From Callipepla californica brunnescens (Eukaryota; Chordata; Aves; Galliformes; Odontophoridae), in assembly GCA_023055505.1 (NCBI GenBank), contig JALIRH010000013.1, positions 9,796,001-9,860,000 of the forward strand: a DNA stretch of 64,000 bases. Direction: 5' to 3'. Every line of letters begins with the position of its first letter. Position 1 is the stretch's first letter. Below are positions 21,462 through 33,720 of this stretch, in pieces. Both the position numbers and the translations under genes were made by a program. The notes below the pieces were generated by a model, which was not told where the DNA came from, made no database searches, and saw only the letters and a list, made by a program, of their open reading frames with translations.

Positions 21462-24400
21462 ACCACCCTTGCAGAATGCAGACAGAGCCCATGCGTGTTC
21501 CTCTCCACCTCCCCTTAAACACACATTGTTTTTCTTACTGTCCTCCCCAAACACTGCCACAGTTTGCAAACTCCAGCTGCTCTGAGGTTGCATGCGCTGA
21601 GTTCAGTAACTATTTAGCAAAACATCACAAGAGCCCAGTGGGTAAGCAGGGACCATTTCATACCATTTCCCTGTTGCTTGCTGGCGCCTGAATGCTTTTG
21701 AAATTCGCTGGATGTTTTCTTGCATGAAGTCATGCACTCTCTACTCGTGGCAGCATCACAGAGGACAGCTCATGGGTCAATGTCTGCTCTCTTCTTTCTG
21801 CTTTTCCATTGTCCATCTGGAAGTCATCATTCAGTCAAGACAGTCTTTGCACAGCTCCTTGTAGCAGGGAAAGGAGAAATCATCAGTGCCACTGCAGAAG
21901 TCCACCACTGAGCTACATCTCAACTGCCACAAGCAGCTCCAGACCTCACCTTAAAAGTCTGCCCTGAATCTGTGATTGTGAGAAGGGCAAAGTGGCAACT
22001 GAGTCTCTGGGACTGCCCCTGGCTGCATGTGCAATGGCAGCAGCTTCACAGCACAGACTTGGTGCGCTCAGTCAGCCTGGATGATTTAGGTTCCTCTTCA
22101 GGTGGGAAAGAGCAGAGAAAAATCAGTAAGGGTTTTTGAAGCCCTGTTCCCACCTAAACTGGGACACGTAGGTAATGCTGGCAGAGCAGCCATCCCTTTG
22201 GTGGAAATAGGAGATCTGGTTCAGGACTCAGTCCAAGTCCTGAAAGGTGCATCTTCCTCGCGGTATTAAGGTTGCTTTGGTTTTTTTTCTTCCCAAAGAC
22301 TCCTCCCCATGGAGGTATGAGGTACTACAGATTGGGCTGCCGAGATCCCAGCCTGCTTTACTAAGAGAGAAGATTGGATCTGCAACTAAACAAGCCAGAT
22401 CAGGTTATACATTTCTGTGCAGCTTCATTTCCTTCTCCGCCACCACAGGGATATGAATAAAGGGGTACATGTGTAGACCAACATTTGCCATATGGCAGAT
22501 CTTGTTAAAACGGCCACAAAGTTTTTGAGTGTAAACATCTGCATTGGGGATCTGCTCTGACAAAGGAGTCAGAGATGAAAGGCACACGCAGCGCTTGTCT
22601 TTCGTTCTGCCAGGACAGTCAGGAAATAACATTTTTCCGAGCTTCCCAGCTGTCCTTGGTGATGAATTACTCCTTGTTTCCATTTAGTCCAGCTTCAGCT
22701 GGTCTGAATATATTCTATTTACAAGGGCAGTGAGATCAGTTCAAGTTGCTCCAGACTTCAGCGTGCTGACGTTGAAGGAGATAAACAGAGTAATTTGCTG
22801 ATTCACCATAACAATTTTAATAAAATATGAGTCAGGATTTTCTCCTTTCATGTAATCATGAAATTAGGTTAGCATGCTTTGCTGAGCACTTAGCTCTACT
22901 ATGTGTGTTCCCAGTAGCATCTAATGTTCCTGTGGTATATTTTTGGAAGCATAACTGGATTTACAAGGCCACATTTTCTCCTGTTTCCTCTGGCTTCCCA
23001 ACAAACTAACGTTCACCACTCTGTGTCTTGAATTAGATGCTCCATCTCCACTCTATTTATTATACAGTCACCATACCAAGTGGGTTTTCTGCAGCCTCTC
23101 ACCTGCTGGACTATCAAATCTTCATTTAAAATCATCGCTTATGCAGGTCTCTCCAAAATCTAGCAGCCAGAGCAAAGTTTGCTGAATGTCACAGGAGCCA
23201 CATTCAAATCACAGAATGCAGAGACACTTCTCCCAGATGATTCACTCATTTTAGGGCAGCCTTCTTCCTGCTAGACCTTGCAGCTCACAGCCCTCTCCCA
23301 TGGCACCTAGCGCAGGCACTGCCCCTTTCATTTGTCTCACACTGTGTCTACCTGCTTAGCAATGAGCCCTGATCTCCGTATGCTCTGGCAGTGCCTTTCT
23401 AGTTTCCCTCAGTTCAAGAAGCTACTTCAAATTGAAGCAGCTGCCGCAGAAAATGACATCAGTATTTAAACAGATTTCCTGAGGAAATCTTTAATGGTTA
23501 TTTTTATAGCTTGTTTTGAGCTTTTCAACTTTTTCCTCATTGGCCAAAGGTCGAAAAGTTATTTCGTACAAGACCAGAGTTTGAGCATCAGAACAGGAAA
23601 AGAGCTAATTCTGACTAATCCTGCGGTTTGTGTTGTTTTGAATTGCTTTCATTCTGAGCACTGGTGGCAGAAGAAAAAGTGAATTGCATTCTATATTTTA
23701 GAGAACTATTTTGGATGAATGAAAACATTCTCCACTTCCAGGCTCATGCAATAAATAAACTTAGCAAGTCTCATCACATTTGTGAGTAAAACTCCTTAAA
23801 AGATAGCAGGAGCCATAAAAGTGCAGACCTCAGTGGACCTTTCTCTTTCCAGTTTCCTGAACAGAAATCTGCAGATCTAGTAGCTCTCAAGAGCTCTGTT
23901 CCACCCTGTAAGGTCTGATTAGCACACAGTGGCTACCGAATTGAAAAAGCAGACACAGAGGATAAAATCCTTCCTGAAGTCTGGCTGAGCGCTCCATGCA
24001 AGGCACCCCATGACAAGAGGGAGAGCTTGCCGTGCTCTGACAGATGTGTGCAAGCTGTTGGCTTCTCTCTGGCAGTCTGGAAAGTAACATTTCTTACAGT
24101 TGCATTTCTCCTTTTTTGCGGTAAAACGCAAAGTGAATGCCTAGTTAAGCTGGAAAGTGCGCTTGTTCTCCTCATGTTGTCTCAGAAGCACAAGCTTAAA
24201 TTTTAGGCCATGGGGAATTTTGTTTCCTCCAATGATTCTCTTTAAGACAGAATATGCATCATTCATGACATGAAATTCTGTATTTTTGGAGTGAAAATGC
24301 AGTAGTGAGATGGAATTTTCCAAAGGTAAAAACTATATTCTTCCCCTCTACTGAACAGCAGAGCAGAAAGCTAAATGCACAGGGTGTCTCACATCCAAAC

Positions 24401-25912
24401 ACATGTGAGAACTGGGGAACTGTAGATAAGGATCTGACCTTTAGAATTCCAAGCTTGGTAATCTTCATTTTTAAACTGCCTTTATTACCACCAAAGTTTG
24501 AGCTCACTCTGAACATAAAAAAAACACTATGAAAATTGATAACATCTGATGGTAGAGCTGGACCCTGTGGCTGCAGTTAGATGCTGTTATTCTAGCAAAA
24601 CATGACCTTGCATTAGGCTTTCCATGCTACGCACTTGGAGCAGTGCACAAAAACAGATAAGGGCACAGTTCCAAGCCTCTGTGAAAAATTGGCTGTGCTT
24701 CTAAAATTTTATTCAGCAAGAAATCAGCGCTGTGCGTCATTGGCCAAAAGATGACTAAGCTCTTGTTATAAATGATATAAATGATAAGGATTTACAGCTA
24801 GATTATCCCACTTTCACTCCTATTGAGAAATACCTTACTTCTTAACCAATGAATCAGACATAAGCCGATCCTTAAACTAGGTATTTGCTCAAAAACTTTG
24901 GATGAGAATGGTACCTATGTATGTGTTAAGTGCTTTCTTGAATTAGGGCCAAAGCAGGAGGAGGCAGCAAGAGTCCAGGCTTTAGAGAGCATTTCTCTAC
25001 GTGGCAGAGATCTGTCCTCAGAAGTTACCTTTAAAATCCTCATTTCCAAAACAAACAAAATGTGCTGGGTAAAATCCCAGTTTCAATGAGCTCTGTAGCA
25101 GAAGTCCTGTCAACCTCAGTGGACCTAGGAATTCATCATACACATGTCCTTCTCTTTCATTCAACACTTTCTGCCACTTTTCTTCTTGCTGAAAATATAT
25201 TGCTGCAAATCCTGCAATCTTTCCTCTGGCCTGGCTGCCTATGGCCATTCATACCAGCATGGTGACATCATGATGGCACAGATTTACATCCACCTCCTCG
25301 AAAATGCGCAAGAAGGTAAAGGCACAGTTCCAAGAAAACCCAACTCTCCCTGCCTCGCATTAAATTGGGTTTATCAGCCATTGAACATAAGCTTTTCACT
25401 GTACACTAAGTGCTGTTCTCTTATCCAGCTACAGGGCTGGAAATTACCTGGTTACTGTTTTCATAGCACATTAACTAATTGGTTTACCCAATCAATCACT
25501 CAACAGAGACATACAAGAGTTGGGCAGAGCTGTGGGCTTCATTCTACAACTGGATGAGTGCAGGTGAGTAACTTCTGGGCTGGGGATGAAGTTGTTAAGA
25601 GCGGAGTGCTGGTTTGTGAGTTTACAAGGGCTTGCAAGTTATAAAGATCTCATCACTGACATGTTTTGACTCTGATAGCTAGGAATATAACGTAATGCTG
25701 AGCATTTGGCACGTAAGACATAAAATGAAGCTGGTCCATGAGCAGGTTTTTCAATTACACAGCGCTGTGTAGTTCCAGCAGTAGCACTTCATCACTGCTT
25801 TCACAAAATGGTTCTCAAGAGGAAAGAGACACTGAAGATATTTTTAAGGGCCCTAAAGAGCAACAGCTAGTTCGGGGATTTTTGTATCTAACAAGGGTCA
25901 GATTGCTCCAAT

Positions 25913-25934
25913 TTTATTTATTTATTTATTTATT
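25913..25934. repeat. (TTTA)n microsatellite
   Basis: About five TTTA units followed by GAGAGAGAG. Confidence 0.9.
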
Positions 25935-26446
25935 GAGAGAGAGAACAGGTTAAATCCTGATGTTGTGTAATACCCAACAGCCTAGAAGTATCTGGGTGCT
26001 GTAAATTGAAAGTACAGGCGTAGCTCTTCAAGGTTATGATATATACTCGCCTACCATAAAATGTAGCTTACAATTACTGACGTAGCCATTTTTTGTCAAG
26101 GTATGCTCAGTGTCATGAGTCATCGCAGCATTGAATCTGCACTTTTTCAAAAATAATCATGACTTACCCATTTGGCATAATTTCTCAGAACACTAAAGTG
26201 AATTACCTTTCATTTCAGTTGTGTGCGGTGTGCAAAGCAAACCTCAGACACTACAACGACTGTGAAGTATTTCACACGACAACGAAGAAAGACACAAATG
26301 CCATAAGCTAATTCCACGCAGGGATTGGTTCCATCCAGCAAGTTAAGTAACTGATCAAAGAGATTTCATTTTAGAGCCCCACAGCTCAGAAGACTGCTTT
26401 TCTCATCTTACCATGTGGAAGAAGAACTAAATTAGTGACATGCACA

Positions 26447-26905
26447 CAGAATCACAGAATTGTAGGGTTGGAAGGGACCTCAAGAGATCATCGAGTCCAA
26501 CCCCGCTGCCAAAGCAGTTCCCTACACCAGGTCGCACAGGCAGGCGTCCAGGCGGGTCTTGAATATCTCCAGAAAAGGAGACTCCACCACCTCTCTGTGC
26601 AGCTGTGCCAGTGCTCTGTCACCCTCACCATAAAGAAGTTACTGTGCACATTTGTGCAGAACCTCCTGTGCTGCAGTTTCTGTCTGTTTCCCCTTGTCCT
26701 GTCTCCACACACTGCTGAACAGAGTCTGGCCTCGCCACTTTGTGCCCCACACCTCAGATATTTGTAAGCCTGGATCAGGTCCCCTCTCAGTCTTGTTTTC
26801 TCAAGGCTGAACAGACCCAGTTCACTCCGCCTTTCTTCACAGGGGAGATCCTCCAGGCCCTTCACCACCTCTGTGGCCCTGCGCTGGACTCTTGCCTGCC
26901 TTTTT
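26447..26905 (-). repeat. CR1 LINE 3' fragment abutting the CpG island
   Basis: Starts on plus with AGAATCACAGAATTGTAGGG and TTGGAAGGGACCTCAAGAGA, the reverse complement of a young CR1 tail. It continues through the 3' UTR to the ORF2 end (minus-strand reading EDLPCEERRSELGLFSLEKT). Its truncated 5' end stops within about 30-50 bases of the CpG island. It is relatively little diverged. Confidence 0.93.
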
Positions 26906-27088
26906 TGTACGGGGAAGCACCGCGCTGTGTCGAAATCATAACGCTGGATTTTAAGTGATAGAAAACGGGCAGCGGGAGGGCGAAACCAAACGGCGCTGCG
27001 TGAGGGCGCGAAACGCGAAGGCGTTAACCGTGAAGGGCCGGCCCGCTCCTGCGGGCACGCTGCGGCGGGCGGGAGCCCCGCCTCGGCC

Positions 27089-27096
27089 CACGTGAC
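27089..27096. promoter_or_regulatory. E-box CACGTGAC
   Basis: A palindromic CACGTG core with AC on one side, the type bound by USF and MiT/TFE bHLH-leucine-zipper factors. It lies 5 bases before the X-box. Confidence 0.55.
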
Positions 27097-27100
27097 TCGC

Positions 27101-27114
27101 GTTGCCATGGCCAC
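27101..27114. promoter_or_regulatory. RFX X-box-like site
   Basis: GTTGCCATGGCCAC matches the palindromic RFX consensus GTTNCCATGGNAAC at all but the positions near the right end (left half-site perfect). RFX factors drive ciliary and spermatogenic genes, which suits TENT5D, testis-enriched in mammals. Binding is inferred only from the sequence. Confidence 0.5.
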
Positions 27115-27297
27115 CCGTTTACGCTACAAGGCCCGGCGGGGGCGGGGAGGGGGGAAGGAGGGAGGGGCCGCTTCAGCACCAGGGCGGCCGCGGACAGCAG
27201 CGGCCCCGGCTCGGCGGCGACTCCCGGGTGAGGGCTGCGCGGCCGCCGCGGAAGATCCAGCGCCGGGCCCTGCGTGTGAGGCGGCGGAGCCCTCGCG
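27110..27297 (+). other. TENT5D: putative 5' non-coding exon of TENT5D
   Basis: The 3' edge is the donor CTCGCG|GTGAGTT at 27298; the 5' edge is a guess. Other donors nearby (CGG|GTGAGG near 27227) could be used. Joined to the acceptor at 38686, an ATG at 27107, if transcribed, would give a 64-codon upstream ORF ending at a TAG just inside exon 2, before the TENT5D start. Confidence 0.5.
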
Positions 27298-30200
27298 GTG
27301 AGTTCCCCCTCGGCTGTGGGATCCACGGCGGCCGTTCGCGGGCGTGGGGTGAGCCGAGCTTCCCCCCCACCCCTCGGAGCCGGGTATGGGCGGCCGGGAT
27401 GGGGAGCGGGGCCGGGGCCGGGCAGCGATGGGGACGGGCGGTGATGGGGACGGGAGGAAAACTTTGCGGGACGTGGAGCGGTGGGTTCGGGTTTGGCCTC
27501 GTCAAACAACTTTATCAACTTAGAAAAAGAGGGATTTGGTCAAGTGGCTGTGGTTTTTGGCCTCGGGGGTCTGCGCGTTGCACGCAAGCGTTGTTCTGAT
27601 GTTGGCGTTCTCTGCGTGAACCCTGAAAACTTGTCGAGTTTCGGGTAGGACCGCCACATCGGCAGTAGAAGTCGCAGAGCCACGCTGAGCCGCTCGCTGC
27701 CCTCTGTGCGGGCCATGCGGGAAGCTGCGAGGTGACAGCACGGAGCAGCACGCCCTGCTTGCTGCAGCACACGTGCTGCGGGTTCAACCTTCTCCCTGCA
27801 CCCACCCGTGGTCCTTGGGGCTATCTGTGCTCCCACAGAGGTCACAGCCGGACCTCTGTGCTTCTCTGACCCAGAGTGTTTGGAAGCGCTCATCCTGTAG
27901 GTATCCCTGCCCATTCAAAGCCAAGCTGCTTCCCAGCAGCTCTGGATCACGAGCTCTGCATGCAGTTCTCTCTTCTCAACGTGAAAATGCATCCTCAGCA
28001 CTCACTGCCTTCTCCGACCTGCAGGCACATCTCTCTGGTACATCTGTTAAGCCACTGCAAATCTTTCAACGTATTCATTATTCCATCAGAAAGAGCGTGG
28101 TTGATTGTACAGGCACACACATTGTCTTCCACGTGCTGTGTTAACAGCAATAGTTTTTTCACGGCTCCTATAAAAAGCACAAGGTAGGTATGAATAATGA
28201 TGTGGATTACTGTTAAAGGCCATGAAATGAATAACAACTGAAAGTGAACTCGGGGCAGGGACTCTCTCCCACACTTTCTACTCATGCTTTCCTTAAACGA
28301 TAGCTTGTGTATGTGCCACTCAGAGAAGCGAACACGATCCCTTGCCCTGTTGTTCTCCCGTGCGCTGTGGCTGCAGCCTCTGGGAGCAGGGAATGAGGGC
28401 TTGATGTGCAGAGGGGAGAACAGCAGGGCCAGAATTATATTTTCTCCTTTATATCTCAGCATTCTTGCACTCCTACAGCTTTGTTTAAAGAGAACAGTAA
28501 CAATCCTAATTTGTTGTTGCTTCAGACCTGTGCCCTCGTCACAGTGTTGCTTGCACACCATCCCTGCTCAGCTTTGCATTAAAGGCATAACTTTACAGTA
28601 AATTCATTTGTTTTGCCTCATTAGGCATCAGACATACAGCACTGTAGGAAGGACTGGGTGACCTGTAATGATTCAGCTGCCAGAAAGAGAGACGTCTAAT
28701 GCTGACCCCTGTGAGCAAAGCCCTGAACTTAACTTCCTGCCCTGCAGAGCATGCAAGCAGCTCCTGCCCAAGTTCAGAAGTAACTGCTGACACAGTAGGC
28801 TTTGGTAATTTATGAATCTGCTCTTAGGCAAATAAGTGGATGAAACTCCTTGAAAGATCACATTGAAATCACATTCAGTGAAGTTATTTTGAAGAGTAAA
28901 TTACACAGCATTTAGGCTGCAGAAATTAATTCATTAATTAGCACTGCTTGAAGGAATGAAATTCTACCGGATTTTCCAAATACTTCTAATCCAGGTCAGT
29001 TTCACAGCCTTCCTGTCTCTGAGTCTCTATGATCAGCTCCATCAGCCACGACTGCTGTGTGTACATGGGAATTGGGATGGGCCTGATTTGTGCCGCCAGC
29101 ACTAGGGCACAGCAGCAGATGGAAATGTCAGTAGTTGGTGCTCTGCTTTGCCTCCTCCATTCATGCCCCATGGTGGGTCATCCTGAGATTACCAACAGTG
29201 CTGAATTCCCAAAAGCTTAATAACCACCTCCATATTGGGCGAGTATTTCTCTTATGGATATAAGACATCTATTAGATATATATATAAGCATACATCGTAC
29301 ATGTTTGACTCTCATTAACTGGTTTTAATAGTACAGGATGAAGCCCAAGAACAATTACAGGATTTGTGGGCAAACTCCAAACCAAATTTGATCATCAAAG
29401 CACAGGTAACCTGGAGTAGGGATGGTTTGCTGGGACTCTATGAAGTAGAAGAGAGCTCAGAGTTTTCCTCCTTCATGTCATATGCCCAACCATGCACATA
29501 CTGAACCAATTCTTCTCCTCTTTACACCAGAGGAATTTCTGGTGTAAGAACTGATTTCATGCCAATTCAAATGTTATTGATAAGGAGATATATAGATATG
29601 TATGTCACTGTCTTGCTTTCTTCGTCACCATGATCTTTATGCAAAAATAATTATTCAGAGCATCAGTCCAGAGTCTAAGATACCAAAGGGAATTAGCAAT
29701 GTACCCATTGTCCACTCCTATGCAGAATTAGAGTGCATTAACTAAAGAAAGAACATAGCTGTAAAACTTGAACATCATATTGAATGTAGTTTCTTCACAT
29801 TGTGTGAGCGCTCTCAGAAGAATTAGCGCATCCCTTTTTTCAGAAACGAGGTAATTCTGTGGCCCTAAAAACTGTTTATTTCAGTACATATTAACAAGCA
29901 CAGAAGTGTTTTCCTCCATGGAACACTACAAACTGGTACAACAGATGTCGATTTATGTCAGCATCAGCTGATTTTCTTCTCCATTACCCTTTCTAGTGGA
30001 TCTTTGCTTATGTAGCAGGTCCTAGCTTTCTGACATCCAATGTCGTGTTGAATGTTTTTTTTGCATTTAGTGATAGAAAAAGTTGGTGTTGTCATCTACA
30101 TGATGGTCATTATGCATTATTGATAGTGATGGAAAAGTCATGAATACACACATCTTTGCTGCAGGGCTCAAGCCTTTTTCTTTGGTTGATCATCTCTTTA

Positions 30201-31749
30201 TTCTGTCTCTGCATTTTAATAATAGTCTTAACAGAGACTTTTCACTCTGCCTTCACCATGGAAGAGCAGCAGTTTCCTGGTGCTGCTGCAGCCATAATCC
30301 TTTGCCTGATGTTGCATGTAGCTTCTACTTTATCACATAACTCTGGAAAACATTTCAGTTATTGAAAAGTGTTTTTCTAAGGGAATGCAAGCTCTTACTG
30401 ATACAATGTTAAGAATAATTTTTGTACAGCGAGTGCTTTAAGTTAATAAATAATTCATGTATTTTCCCCAGTCTTACAGTGTAACTCATAAAACTGGGAG
30501 AAGAACATTAAAAAGAACTCCCACTACTGCATTATATAGTCAGAGAACAGCTTTCTAATATAACCGTGGAAATTAATTCATAAAAAGTATGAATTATATT
30601 TAAATGTTGACATTGTAAGCACAAATAGCAATAAAAACAAACAGTTGGAGATACGGTAATCTCTGAATAGGAGCCATAACCTACCTTACAAGTTGGGTGA
30701 GACATTCTTTGGAGGGTGCTGGCCAAAACAGGTTCAGGATGCAGGAGTTTCTTCCAACTCAATTTAAGCTCAGAATTTACTGCAGCAGTCATAAGCAGCC
30801 TACATTCCAAGGGACCCTGAGGTGCTCCGTGAATCAACAGGGAGACAGCACAGAGTTCACGTTTTCTGCCATGAAATAAAAATAGTTCTGGAGCGAAACA
30901 GGGTGATTGCTTAATAGCAAATACTCCTGTAAAACATGCAGAGTAGAGCAGGGGTGATGCTGAAAGGTCTTTGTGGAACACAAGCACGTTTGGCTTTGGC
31001 TTTCTGGCTCACCCCATGGATGCCTCTCCAAGTGCCTTGTGCTACAGTACATGCTATCAAAAACCAGCCTTGATACATCAGTGGTTCAGTACTGATTCAG
31101 AAAACAAAAATGCACTTCATTGATTGAATCAATTAAGTACAACTTCCAACAGGGTACAGCTTTTTCTGGTACATTCAGTAATACAAAGAGTCCTGTCCAA
31201 CATACTGTGCGTGTTGTGTTGGAACCCCCATCAAAGCACACCTGACCTCAGGCCTGGTGGCATCCTCACTGCTCTCATAACCAGGGCCATCCCACCAGAC
31301 AGGCTCGTGGGGCCACTCTATGACTTGCTTGGTCTGTCTTGGTGTAGGACAGGGGAGGAAACCCCTTTGATAAAGTTTCTGAGGAAAGCCTGTACTTCGT
31401 GATGCCTTTTATCTTCAAAAAGCAGCCTAAATCTGGGACTGCAGTGGCGCTCTGCATAGCTCACCCCTCCCTCTCTGGCACTGGAAGAGGAGAGACAATT
31501 ACAAAGATGGTTAATAGATGGACTGTTCCACTCCCTACCTTACCTGCTTTTGCTGCAGTTTAGTCATCACAAGTTTTTTTGGTAAGTGAGCTTCGGATTT
31601 GAGTCACTGGTATCTAGAGCGAATAAATAGATTTCGGTATTAGTCTGGAGAGCTTTGCAGAGCAATCAGATGCTGCACGGGGACCTGGCAGGCAGGAAGG
31701 GCAGGCAAGCATCCCTTGGCCCCTGGCTCTCAGTCCTGCAGAGCTGGGC

Positions 31750-32330
31750 ACTGCTGAGCATTGGGAGCCCATGACGCAGAGCCACGCACTGTCATTATAT
31801 ACTTCAGCTCATTATGCACCGAGACACTAGAGGAAGAGACTTAGAAATGAATTTGTTAGTACGTATCATCACAATTCATATTTGGAATTCAAGGACAGAA
31901 AAATATTATATTTGAGATAAAATTGTTGATATCGTCTCTTTATTTTTTTTTCCGTCAGTTAGAAAAAAAATGTGGAAGCCTTGAGCAGGGAATAATGAAA
32001 TTGCACGCTTTTCCTGTAATGACTGAGCCAGTAAAAGGCAGCCATTGAGAATAAGGTCCCAACAGCCAAAGCCTTTCATCAATCTCAGCTGCTGTTTTTA
32101 TGAATGTATTATATAAAAATGGGTCTTTTACAAATTATATAAAGGTCTGTCACTCCTTCCCCTATATATCACCAGGGAAGCCATCAATTCCACTCTAGTG
32201 TTAATCTATCTATCACAATGATATGTCCGTTAATGGATATCATATATCCATTAAATCTTTCACCCTCACACAGAAAGAAATAACAATAGCTCATGTTAAA
32301 AGACTAAATTATGTATTTTCTTTTTAATGA
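31750..32330. promoter_or_regulatory. candidate conserved non-coding element
   Basis: Non-repetitive, AT-rich sequence with several homeodomain/POU-like words and tight short palindromes (near-inverted ATATCCATTA around 32230-32250). It is classed only by sequence texture; no comparison was possible. Confidence 0.25.
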
Positions 32331-33239
32331 ATGGCTATATATTTGCCTGACTTTCCCTCCTGAAGGCCAGACTCCACATGCTGAGACTCTTCTACCTCTT
32401 TTCCTTGCCAAGAAAAGATTTCCTTATTCGCTCTCAGCCTAAGCACACATCAGCACTTGCGAGACAAACCCCTGTACTCCCAGCTGCAAACATGAGCTAA
32501 CACTGCATGGACCTGGGAAGCAACACAGGGAACACACAGTCATTCATTCAGCCAGTAGCCCATCATGAGTTGGAAAGCATATGAGAGCTGCACATAGGTC
32601 CTGGCACAGCAAGGGCAGCATGAAGAAATTGAGTCCTAGGCTGTTGGCAGCTGGTATAGCGTGTCCAGTGATGAGGATACAATTGCTGTAACGTGGCAGA
32701 AAAAAAACACCATAATGTTCTCAATAAAGCAAATGCTACAGTCCATACCTTCCTGGCTATTATTTCAGCTTTTCCTTCAGATTATGCATATTTTTACTCT
32801 CAAACCATACTTTCTAAATCACATTTACTCGGAAGCATGTATGCTTCCACCCTAAAAGATGAGACTGTGAAGCGCAACTCAGCAATAGCGATAAGTTTAC
32901 AGCCATATCAAATCATACAGGGTGCTCCTTGGGATAGTTTAAAGAACCTTCGGTAGTTGCTCTGAACTTTGTGGGGTGGGACACTGAGATGAGGGTCTTT
33001 GAATGAAGGCTTACAGAAGATTGCCTTCCTATCAACACATCTTTGAAACAAGAAACCAATACAAAAAAGTGCCTTTATGTTGGCATGCAATTATTTACAA
33101 AAATAGCTACAATAACTGCTTGGCCACTCAAAGGCCATTCAGGGCATGGAAATTCCAGCAATAGGCTGAATACTGGCCTTACTGTAAATGAACCAGCAGC
33201 CTAGTCTGCCAAGAAATAAGACCTTCCCATCATCTGTAC

Positions 33240-33720
33240 ACATTTTTAGGAAGCATTTAAAGCAATTTCACAATTTCTTATATTTAATTTTGCTGAGTTA
33301 TTAGTTCTAATTTTTTTTTGCATGATTCCACTGTCCCTTCTAATTTGCATGTCTGTCCATTATATTAAATACTTTTTGTTAATCCCTTAGAGAAAATAGC
33401 AGGTTGTTAACATCCTTGCAGAGGACAAAACAGGACGTGAAACCCGGAGACTTTTTTGAGCACTTCTGTGCCTTGCCACTGCCTTTACCTTATCGTTTCT
33501 GACTTAAAAGGCTATTGTTATGACTGCAGGACTGCCAAGTCATAATGCATGATTTATTATTTGCAGCAGGTGACTGGTAGTTAACATTTATCTCAAAAAG
33601 GATGTTGTTATTTTTTTTCCCCCTGTAGCTTTCCCTGGGAGGTTCATGTTTTCAGCAGTGACAAGATGACAATTCATATTTTTACCAAAGGATCCAGTGA
33701 GTCATCCTATTAACTCTGCT
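33240..33720. promoter_or_regulatory. candidate conserved non-coding element
   Basis: Non-repetitive AT-rich block with CATAATGCATGATTTATTAT (POU/homeodomain-like) and GCAGGTGACTG E-box words. It is inferred from texture only. Confidence 0.25.

Larger units (their letters stand above)
15256..26443. other. non-coding region upstream of ARHGAP36 exon A
   Basis: It should contain the 5' non-coding exon(s) and promoter of ARHGAP36, but I cannot place them. One candidate minus-strand exon is 18353-18294, bounded by CTTTTCAG and AAAG|GTAATT. Its phase does not suit a coding join to exon A, so it could only be 5' UTR. The rest holds the CR1 fragments listed separately, a (TTTA)n run near 25913 and no convincing gene. 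Confidence 0.5.
26930..27480. promoter_or_regulatory. CpG island, likely TENT5D promoter
   Basis: A GC-rich block dense in CpG, unlike all the rest of the window. It contains a GC box (GGGGGCGGGG at 27138-27147), an E-box CACGTGAC at 27089-27096 and an X-box-like GTTGCCATGGCCAC at 27101-27114. No TATA box is seen, so dispersed initiation is expected. On the plus strand it is followed by a strong donor. Transcription toward TENT5D is inferred. A bidirectional role serving ARHGAP36 on the minus strand is possible. Confidence 0.8.

Noticed and set aside
22405..22683. Minus-strand ORF of 92 codons upstream of ARHGAP36, considered as an N-terminal exon
   Set aside because: No suitable donor in the phase needed for exon A and no similarity to known ARHGAP36 N-termini.
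26488..27114. Minus-strand ORF of 208 codons
   Set aside because: Most of it is the degenerate ORF2 end of the CR1 element, run on into the CpG island. It is not a host gene.
27024..27599. ORFs of 164-165 codons on both strands in the CpG island
   Set aside because: They are open because GC-rich sequence has few stops. The products are Arg/Gly/Pro-rich without domain, and the plus frame is cut by the likely splice donor at 27298.
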